A DNA stretch of 64,000 bases from Acholoe squamosa (lineage: Eukaryota > Annelida > Polychaeta > Phyllodocida > Polynoidae): the NCBI GenBank assembly GCA_949317995.1, contig OX439050.1, forward strand, positions 5,866,771-5,930,770, written 5' to 3'. How positions within the stretch are numbered: position 1 is the stretch's first letter; each line of letters opens with the position of its first letter. A model generated the notes under the pieces. That model made no database searches. It was not told the origin of the DNA and saw only the letters and a list, made by a program, of their open reading frames with translations. Shown here piece after piece: positions 24,001-35,500 of this stretch. The position numbers were made by a program, and so were the translations under genes.

Positions 24001-27000
24001 TGAAGATTTACCAACCTATATGATTTTATCCCATAACCTTTTAGGTGTTATAATTATCTAGCTACTAGTTATTATAATGGTATATTGTAGCGGTTCTGCT
24101 ACTCAGGTGTCTGCTACACTGGGACTCACATAGGGGGCAGGCCTGCATAGTCTCATCTAGGTCACCTGACCCCCTCCCAGGTAGCCACCACACACACAAG
24201 GAGGCCACCATATTGTTTTGGTTGGTCCCCAATTTTTTGGTTATTGTAAAAACTATATCATAATATGCAGTCATAATTGATAGTTTATAGAGACAAATAC
24301 TGGTCATTTGGCCTATTGAGGACTATTAAAAAGTTCACGGAAAGGTATCCCTAATGAAATGACTATTGAATGGTATTTATGTCTTGTATACCCCTAGAAT
24401 TAAGGTTTGTCTCATAAGTAGGTATAAGAATTTCTCATCTCCTCATATATCTGTAATTTCCTAATTAATAGCTCTTTGCTTCCTTTGATTTCATTCATAA
24501 ATTTTTGATATGAAGTAATTAAAGAGTTCAAACTTTCAGGTCTGATGCAAAAGACCTGATGGTACATCATCACCCATTCAGTGCAATAGCTGCTATCTGA
24601 TTATCGTAAAACTGATCCTGTTTGTTTTTCTTTCAGGCTCAGTCCACAAACACCGACCCCTAAATCGGTCGCGTCCCATCCCTCCCCAGATGCCGCTGCA
24701 AACACAGATATTACTAACCATATTAAGGTTCATCGTAACCCCCTCTCAGTCCAAGGGGCCCATCTCAAAGCTTACTTGAAAAAAATGAACAAGAATTTAG
24801 CTGCTCGGAGCAAAGGCGATCCTCCCCAGGCTCAATTTATTGAAAAATCAAACTCTAGTCATGAGCAGCAAAGAACCGAAACACCAGGACAGTTTCCACA
24901 ACTAGTCGAAGGCAATACTGACAAAAATGGTCAGGCACTTAATAGTAAGCTCTCGCTGAAACTCGATGGATCCATTTTGAACAAGCTGCCAAAGATTGAT
25001 GATTTTGTCCAGCAAGGGCACTTTGGGTATGAGCATGGACGAAATGGGAAGGTATCTTCGAGGCAGGAGAAAGACGAAGGTGTTAGTCGCAGGTGGGCAT
25101 CTATCTTCTCATATCACTAGTGTAGAAGCACAGTTATCTGGTAAATTCGGCCCTCTAGAGGGTGGGCTGCAGACACTGCACTCTGGTTTGATGCTGTGAA
25201 TCGCCTTAGAAACTGCCGATCGGCATGGGAATGGTGTTCGCCAGCCGGCCTGTGGCTGTGGTTCAAAACTAGGAAGAGCTTGAATGCTTTTCACTTTTGA
25301 AAATCTTCTTAAACCATATTGCTTTTTCAGAAATCTATAAAAAATTTTGCTGCCTTTTTAAGACTTAGAAATCTGCATAGGCGTGTTTGTGATGATTTCT
25401 CTGATAGGCTAGAGAGCTGGTTGCTTGAATTTTGCTAATCCATCCAGATTCTTAGATGGAAAAGCACTATAAAATTCAGGAAGGTAGAATACATACTACT
25501 GATTGACTTATTCAGACTCAGAATTGTACAAAAATATGTGTGTGTTGAAATTGGTGCAATTATGCAATTGATAGTTAGCCATGTACAAAAATCAGTGGCG
25601 GATCCATGATGTGGCAAATGAGGGGACGCAGCTCAAAAGGAGGAGGCATTCCCCCGGTTTTTGAGCAAATTTTGGGGTCAAAAATATGCAAATAAACAGT
25701 TAAGTACTGGCAAAAAGAAGGGTATGCGCACCACTGCAAATCAACTAAGTTTCTCCAGCACTTCACTCTAGGGTATTGTAACACACAGTTCTGTTTATCA
25801 CATGCCTATGTCACATCTTGATAATATCCACAAAGGAAAACTTTGCAAACCCAATTTGTCAGAGTACCATAAAATCTTGCATGTCATGATTAACAGGCAT
25901 GCTGAGTCTGTAGTGTTGTGAGTGCCCACTAGACCTCTTCTTGTAGTATGAGTGCAACCATGATGTTAGAATTCAAACTAAAGGATACCAGTGATGCATG
26001 GTCCCAAAGAGGTTTTCTTTCTTTTTATTTCCTTTCAACATGTTAACTGAAGACTTTCACAGTGCACATTCTGCCTGGTTAGTCTGCTCTCATGATATAT
26101 ATATGATGTTTGATAAATCGAGCCACTCTTTTCCCAACCCTCACCATTTACCACTTTCTTCATTGAAACATTGCAGATGGTTGTGGAATCCAATTTAATT
26201 CTTGCTTTCCTAGTATTGTCTAAGTATATATAAAGCCAGGGACCCACTGCTGTCTAATTGCTAATTGTAATGGATAGGGCAGTGGCAAATGTCAGAACTT
26301 CCGAATTTTGAAAGCGCCAGTTTGGTTCTGCACATCTATCACTACAAAATTACAACACGCTTTGGCAATGTGCAGCATTTTCCTGTGTACATTGAAAATA
26401 CAATCACAATCCAGTGGTTGATTAAGACAGGAGCACCCCCTCCTTTTTCCTCTGTAGTATATTTATTTCTCTTTAGCCTAGAATTTAGCCAGAATTAGGG
26501 GCTAAATGAGGGTGTGCCTTTTCAAAATCCTGGATCCTACCGTACATATTTTAAGGTTCATTTCCCATATGCAGCATGTTATTAGCAGTTCTTCCCAGGC
26601 TTGTATTTGTCAATGCTTCCTCTCCTCAACCTACATTGAACTTTCAAAGGACACCTAATCCATGGGTATCTTGGTGGAATCTTGGTTGGCATGAAGCATG
26701 AATGCATCATGGCCATTGGTCGCCATGATGCACCAATGAAGTGCTGGCAAGACTGCTCGCCAGCACTTCATTGGTGCATCATGACTACAAATGGGCATGA
26801 TGCACTGCTGCATCAGCTGCCTTTCAAGGGTTAATTTGCAGCCCTGACAGGGATAGCATTGGTCCTAGGGGGCCATCCATAAATGGTGTCATGCAAAATT
26901 CTTGACCCTCCAGCATGACGTCATTTGTGGATGGCCCCTAGAAATGGTGCACTGATGTGAACTTGTCCTTACATGGACTTTCTTGGGATATACTGTATCC

Positions 27001-29503
27001 ATCTGTGTGTTTTTATCTTTTAAACCATTGAGCATCATTGTGTGTTTCAGTGCTGTACTTCTACAGAGTTTTAGATTTATGTGTTTTAATCTTGCCATGC
27101 AGCCCGACAGCTAATTATGAATTCTAGTATATAAGACGCCCTAATTATAAGAAAACTCCTTTTTCAACGACACCTTTCGTTTTAGTGTTTGCAGTTCTAG
27201 TAGTGATCTTAATTGTTTAATATTTATTGTTTGAGCACCTTTCCAATTTTTGGTAGGTTTTGTAAATAAGATGCCGCAAGCCACTCATGCAGTTAAATGA
27301 AAGAAGTTACATTATGAACATGTCCATCACCCTCCACTGATAATTAAATCAAGATGTGTTGTTTAATCATACACACATGCATTGTAACTGATAATTGTGT
27401 TTGAATATATCAAAATTACTGAGAAAAATCATTAAAATCAGGAAATTTTCTTCCAGCAATGAATCAAGAGGAAAAGGGGCCACTCCACTACCATCGAAGA
27501 CATTTGATGAGAATGACATTTGGGAGGGACTGGACCCAGCAGAAACAGTTCGGCGTTACCAAGGCGTCATGTTGGATGGCAACTACATGCTGCGACCTTT
27601 TATCGACCCTACAGATAAGCGGGCTAGTGGTATGGAAGGCAAGCCCACCAGTATTGGTGATATGAGTGAGGGTGCCGCAGAGGAGCGCTTCTACCAGTAA
27701 GTAAGATAACCCTATATATACCAGTATTGGTGATATGAGTGAGGGTGCTACAGAGAAGCGCTTCTACCAGTAAGATAACCCTATATATACCAGTAGTGGT
27801 GATATGAGTGAGGGTACCGCAGAGGAGCGCTTCTACCAGTAAGTAAGATAACCCTATAAATACCAGTATTGGTGATATGAGTGAGGGTACCGCAGAGGAG
27901 CGCTTCTACCAGTAATTAAGATAACCCTATATATACCAGTATCGGTGATATGAGTGAGGGTGCCGCAGAGGAGCGCTTCTACCAGTAAGTAAGATAACCA
28001 TATATACCAGTTTTGGTGATATGAGTGAGGGTACCGCAGAGGAGCGCTTCTACCAGTAAGATAACCCTATATATACCAGTAGTGGTGATATGAGTGAGGG
28101 TACCGCAGAGGAGCGCTTCTACCAGTAAGATAACCCTATATATACCAGTATTGGTGATATGAGTGAGGGTGCCCCAGAGGAGCGCTTCTACCAGTAAGTA
28201 AGATAACCCTATATATACCAGTATTGTTGATATGAGTGAGGGTACCGCAGAGGAGCGCTTCTACCAGTAATTAAGATAACCCTATATATACCAGTATTGG
28301 TGATATGAGTGAGGGTGCCGCAGAGGAGCGCTTCTACCAGTAAGTAAGATAACCCTATATATACCAGTATCGGTGATATGAGTGAGGGTGCCGCAGAGGA
28401 GCGCTTCTACCAGTAAGTAAGATAACCCTATATATACCAGTATTGGTGATATGAGTGAGGGTGCCGCAGAGGAGCGCTTCTACCAGTAATTAAGATAACC
28501 CTATATATACCAGTATTGGTGATATGAGTGAGGGTACCGCAGAGGAGCGCTTCTACCAGTAATTAAGATAACCCTATATATACCAGTATTGGTGATATGA
28601 GTGAGGGTACCGCAGAGGAGCGCTTCTACCAGTAAGTAAGATAACCCTATATATACCAGTATTGGTGATATGAGTGAGGGTGCCGCAGAGGAGCGCTTCT
28701 ACCAGTAAGATAACCCTATATATACTAGTATTGGTGATATGGGTTAGGGTACCGCAGAAGAGCGCTTCTACCAGTAAGTAAGATAACCCTATATATACCA
28801 GCATTGGTGATATGAGTGAGGGTGCCGCAGAAGAGCGCTTCTACCAGTAATTAAGATAACCCTATATATACCAGTATTGGTGATATGGGTGAGGGTACCG
28901 CAGAGGAGCGCTTCTACCAGTAAGTAAGATAACCCTATATATACCAGTATTGGTGATATGAGTGAGGGTACCACAGAGAAGCGCTTCTACCAGTAAGTAA
29001 GATAACCCTATATATACCAGTATTGGTGATATGAGTGAGGGTACCGCAGAGGAGCGCTTCTACCAGTAAGTAAGATAACCCTATATATACCAGTATTGGT
29101 GATATGAGTGAGGGTACCGCACAGGAGCGCTTCTACCAGTAAGTAAGATAACCCTATATATACCAGTATCGGTGATATGAGTGAGGGTGCCGCAGAGGAG
29201 CGCTTCTACCAGTAAATAAGATAACCCTATATATACCAGTAGTGGTGATATGGGTGAGGGTGCTACAGAGAAGCGCTTCTACCAGTAAGATAACCCTATA
29301 TATACCAGTATTGGTGATATGGGTGAGGGTGCCGCAGAGGAGCGCTTCTACCAGTAAGATAACCCTATATATACCAGTATCGGTGATATGAGTGAGGGTA
29401 CTGCAGAGGAGCGCTTCTACCAGTAAGATAACCCTATATATACCAGTATTGGTGATATGAGTGAGGGTGCTGCAGAGAAGCACTTCTATCATTAAGGAAG
29501 ATA

Positions 29504-29567
<64 letters not shown>

Positions 29568-32500
29568 AGTATTGGTGATATGAGTGAGGGTGCCACAGTC
29601 TTAATGATACTAGTGCATTGGTTAGCAGCCTATGCTGGTCTGAGGTTAGAGGTAGGACGCAGCAGGTAGCTATTGTGGCGACTGGGACGACCCCTACCAG
29701 TGGTATGTGTGACTAAGGGGGAGGTGTGTGTACAGTGTACACATGGTACTATGATATACAATGTATAGTGAAAACAATATCTATGGAGTTATCATGTATA
29801 TAAAGATAAAAGATTTCCATATATAAAACCAGTGAGTATTAGGCCTATGAACACCACACACCCTATCATGGTCAATATTAAACTACCACAAACCCAGCCC
29901 TAATACAAGAGAGAAGTGTGATATTCAAGTTTGTAATTTTTTTTATTAGTTTTTTTTTTCATGCAGACCCTACAGGGTTTACATTTACACACCTGGAGTG
30001 TCAGCACGATGCTCTAATGGTGTGCTGGCGAGTCTGCCTCCCAGCACTTCAAAGGTGCATCAGCAGCCCTTAAAGAGTTGAGCAATGATGTTTGACATAT
30101 CCCCACAGGTTGGTGACCATAGACCACATGCATTGTGGAGACATGGAGAGGATGGGGAACTACGCTGACGGAGGCTGGGATATCTGCGTCTCCACACCCT
30201 ACAAACCTAAACGCAACTGTCTTGTTTATTCCTTTGGGTAAGTACTACCGTTAAGTTAAATCTTGGTCATAAGGCAGTTGTTCTTCGTTTTTATTGTAAA
30301 AAAACAGCTTCTAACATTTTCGTCAAAATCTACTCCTGTTTGATTGCTACAAATTATAGAGAAAACTGTTTGAATTTTTAGCCCTTAGGGAGTGGTCATT
30401 TTTTAACAACGGGAGAAGTGGTGGTTTTTTTGGGGGGGAGAAGCAAAAAAATTCAGACCCCTCTTGGGGGGAGGGGAAACAAATTTCACCCTTTCTTAGT
30501 GAAATGCCAATGCATTGCTATAGCACAAAGGGGGAGGGGTGAAAATTTTCCGACCCCTCCTAGGGGGAGGGCCAAAAAGGCGCCCACCTGGAAATCCACC
30601 ACCGCTCCCCTTTTGTTAAAAAAATGACCACTCCCTTATCCAAAATCTAATTCCAGCCAAAGTTTTACGGCATTTAGCATGATGGATGTAGATAAGAAGT
30701 ATGAAAAGTGAAATCTATGACCAATCATCAACAAAGGAGCATGCATTGATAAACTATAATGTCTAAAATTACGGTATAATGTAACTTTATCTCTATGACT
30801 TGTATTTCAGGATAAACAATGATTTTAGCTTTGACGATGCCATCTCCAGCACATATGGATGCGAGGTTAAGGCGTTTGACCCCAGGTATAGTACATTAAC
30901 ATTTTCTTGTGTTAATTATGTGCTCTTCAAGTTTTATTGAGGTTTTAAATTTGTGTGTTATCATATGCAGTTTCTACAATACTGAACCACTTAATGCTGT
31001 AAAGGCACTGTGTAATTTTTAAGCATTATACAAACTGGAAAGAAATTTGAGTGCAATATTTCTCTTTCTTTTTGTGTTTAAGACATTCCCATGTAAAGAC
31101 CTAAAGAAATGAAATATAAACCAATGGCAAAAAGTAAAAAAAAAAGACTCTACAAAGAAAAATACAAAACAGCCTTACAAAATGTATAAATATAAACTGC
31201 ATGTGTCAATTTATACATTGCTTGCATACTGCATGACCTCAGTGTTTAAGGCCACCTACCCTATAATGTACTATTATATTAGCTTGGAAATGAGAAATAT
31301 AATGTTTGGCTCAACCTTGTATAAGAATGTGCCTCAAGGTTCATGGTCTCCAGGATGCAATCATTGGATTGGAGCTCTATACTTGCACTTCATAAGTGTA
31401 TCATACTAAGACTTTTGAAAGTGCATCAACCCAGTATGGTCAACATGATGCCTTAATTGCATACTATTGCGGGATTCATCATATATTAATTGCATCACAC
31501 CAATTAAACCTTTCTGAGCTGATCATTTGCATTAATGTGACAATAGCGATTTACTTGCTACTGATGCATTCATGCATCATGACGACAAATATGCCGATCA
31601 TTTGCATTAATTCAGGGTTCCCATTGGTCAGTTAAAAGTCAGTTAAACCCATTTTTCTTTAAAGGTCAGTTAAAAGTCAGTTAAGAAGATATTTGGGGAA
31701 AAGTCAGTTAAAAATGACATCTTGACTATAGATATAAACAATCAACCCCTTTTAAGGGGTTGATTGTCAATATTTCACACAAATTTGCAAAATTTCTTTA
31801 ACATCCTCGCTTCAGAGTCAATGAATTTTTTTGTGAACCCCGCGAATTATCCAATATTTGCTCAGGTAAAAGCCGATAAATGTCAGGTAAAAGTCAGTTT
31901 AAACCATGACCCTTAAATAGTGGGAACCCTGAATTAATGCGGCAATAGCAATTTACTTGCTACTGATGCATTCGTGCATCATGACAACAAATATGCATGG
32001 TCTTTACCGCCCCTAAGGTTTTAGAAGTGAATTTAATAGTTATGTACCCAGTGTCTAGATGTAAGTGACTTTCATTGGTAGTATACTGTGTTTTATGATA
32101 AGTAAATCTAACTTTGGTCCAATAGTTCTATATTCAATGTTGTGTTGGTCCAAGTGTCCTTTATCTATAAGGGTTTTAGTGTACTACTTCCTCATTTAAT
32201 AGCTGTCCAGGTTTTTTATTGAGAGTAATGAAGAAAGAAAACTGAGGGGGGGGGGAAAGGAGTCAGTCTCTGTATTCTGAAAATAATGCAATTCAAAATC
32301 TTTAGAAGAATATGATGTCATTTCAATTGTTCAGACCATTAAAAATTCTCAGTTACAAGTATTTCCAAAATATCAGTTGACATTGAATATTCAGATAGCC
32401 TTGATGTGTTTGTAAAATTGTACTGCAGAAAAACCTTTTTTTGAATAGTGCTAAAGAAAGGATCATATTTTACTTGATTTATATCTACCCCAAGAAATAT

Positions 32501-35500
32501 AACAGCATTTTGGCACATCTGATCTGCTGCACTTTCTTTTCCTTATTGAAAGTTATGCCTAAAGAAGTGTATAATGCACTAGGTCTTTGTATCCTTTTGG
32601 GCCTGTGAATGCAGCCCTGGTGAGCAGACTCAACAGCAGTTCATTTGAGCATCATGCTGACCCTACAGGGTTGATAAATAAACCGCTGTAGGGTCGGCAT
32701 GATGCTCTAATGTCTCACCAGCACTTCATTGGTGCATCATGACCACCAATGAGCATGATGCACTCCTGCATCAGCAGCTCTTGATGGGTTAAGGGTTAAA
32801 GTGTTATGATGTGTTTTAGGTAGGCATTAATGGCCTGTCGCTCCTCCCTCGATTTGTTGCAGCATGTTCGTCCCAGATGAAGATGGCAGCTTATCTGAGT
32901 ATGACTTATTTGAACCCGTCTGTTCTGCATGTGCCTTTTGCTTGTTTTATTTTGCTTCACACCCTTGAAAATGCCTGCAATTTATTGCTTGTGTAAGCTC
33001 TTTTAGGGCGGCTGATGCAGTAATGCATCATTCATGCCCATTGGTCATCATGATGCATGAATGCAGCTCTGGCGAGTAACTCACCAGGGCTGCATGAATG
33101 CATCATGCCGACCCTACAGGGTTGATACACTCCCAGAGGGTCGGCATGTTGTACCAATGAAATGCTGCGAGGAGACTTGCCAGCACTTCACTAGTGCATC
33201 ATGACGACCAATGGGCATGATGCACTCCTGCATCAGCAGTCCTTAAAGAGTAAATGCTCTATGAGCAGCTTGATGTCAATCTTCCTTGGTCGCCGTAATG
33301 CACGTATGCAGTGCCAAAGAATCTATCAGCCAGAACTGCATTTATGCTTGATACCAACCCTGCAGGAGTGTATCAAGCCTGTATGGTTGGCATGATTGAA
33401 GAATGCAGCACAGCAGTGCTACTCACCAGGGCTGCATTCATGCATTATGGTGACCAAAGGACCATAGTGCACTGTATGGGCTTAACAGAATTTGGTGGTG
33501 GATTTAAGGACAAGATAGAGGAGGAAATGAGTATTTAACCAAAGTGAATATCAAACTGTCCCCAAATCAGAATGACCTAATTCCCTCGCTGGCTTGGGAC
33601 CGGCCATGTTTTGCTTGACCTATATCTGACAAGATTATTATTCCTACGCCGCAGTGCTGGGAGTATGGTGAAAGTAGTCCCAGCCAGCTATCCCACAGTC
33701 CCTCCAAGCTAGTGGTGGGATTAGCAGAATCGAAACTAGTGTTAGTGTGAAGGAATATATCCCATTACAATTGGGTCATTTTTGTGGTACATTTCTTATG
33801 GATGGAAGTCTTCACAGTTTCCCTTTTTTCAGGGATTTTCAAGTTCCAAAGACCTATACATTTCAATATAAGGCATCATATTAACATATTAAGGCGGCAA
33901 AAAATAAGGCACATTGTATTTACTTTGCATCATGTTGCATCACTAGATCACCTTCATCCCTGTATCATGACTACACAAAAGAGCACATTCAAGCACAAAT
34001 TGCACCACTCAACATTGTTAAATAATTGTACAATACGAAACACAGAATAATTTCATCCATGATACTCCTGTATATAAAAAAAAAAATCTCTTTTATTTCC
34101 TGAAAAATTCAAAAATCCAAGATATCACAATATAAATATACATGAGCTTTGCCATATTTCCTATGAAAATGAGGAAGATTTGGTGAATACTTGTAAAACC
34201 TTGCAGTTAAGCAAGGCATCATAGTCACAGAAAATGGCTGCCACTGTTCTAATGAAAAGGCATCATCACATAAATCGCAAACACAAGCCTAATCCAACTA
34301 ACTTGCATGACCATCTCTAGTACCCTGCTTTGTAACTCTGCTTGTGTTCATAAAACTTTCAAACCGCTGAGGTAAATTTAAAACCATGGATACCACCAGA
34401 GATTATTTTGTCCGATTTTCACAATGTGGATGATCAGGAGGGCTAAAGAATTTAAATAAATATTTAGGGCTTGTAGCAAATTAATCTATCCAATCGGATG
34501 AAATCCATCGTAGTCTCCTGATAGTTCCCGATTGTCATAGTGTATCGGAACCAAGTATAATCCATCTGGGGACTACACTGGGTTCCTATTCAAAGCAATA
34601 ATTTTTGTTATTATTGTATATAAAACAAAATGTATGACAAAACAACAAGTATAGTTTTTCAGTTTCAAATAAGTACAAATTTTAATGAACTCTATCTAAC
34701 ATAAAGAGTTGAATTAAGGGAGTTGTCAATATTTACCAACAGGGATGGTGATGGGTTATCATTTGGATATTCCTAAATCTTTTACATGCCCCTTCAGGAG
34801 CGGTTAAAATATTTGCAAAAGGTGCATGTAAGATTTTTACGCCCCTCTTTGATCTATAGTAGCACGTGGGCTTCTTTTTGCTAAAAAGAGCCTACATTTT
34901 TAAGCCCCCCCTCAAGAGGGGTCAAAATCTTTTACACCCCCACCTCAGACATGTTATTATCTAAATGTAAACTTGCCTTGACTTGCAGTATGAATGTTGG
35001 GGACCACATGCATTCCTCCAAAGTCCATTTCTTCAACCTGGGTCTGGGTCCCTCTGACGGCATCAACAACCAGGCGTGGCAGCTACGCACCTTTGGGTCC
35101 ATCCTCAAACGCCTTGGCCACAGTAATGTAAGATGGCTTCAAAGTTTTAAAGTTGTCAAGTAAATCACCATACAAAGATTACAAAATTCATTAAAACTAC
35201 TCAAAATTACTTGTAAATCCCAGGTTACCAAAGATTGATTACTATATGTACAATATATATTGTCCTGAAGCTTTCTTAAGTTCTTATTCCTTAATTTTTT
35301 AGAGTAGAGTACCAAAGTAGAAAAGTTAATATAAAGAACTTTTATAATAGTGAATAACAGAACTGAACTAATACATGTCATGATAGATTTTTATGCCACC
35401 GGTAATGCTGTTTCTACATTTTAGTCTTTAACCTAACTTATGCTTCATGAATAATTAATAACAAATTTAAATAAAGCCTGTTTATTCTATTTTTTCAGCA

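Noticed and set aside
25053..25120. Earlier donor AAG|gtatct, or reading through to the TAG at the end of exon 6
   Set aside because: The early donor gives the wrong phase for exon 7, and reading through stops the protein before the methyltransferase domain.
28574..29492. Minus-strand frames with repeated TGIYRVILL words
   Set aside because: Antisense of the exon 7 donor array.
27697..29593. CRISPR-like array
   Set aside because: Units are contiguous, have no unique spacers, and derive from a neighbouring exon in a eukaryotic gene.
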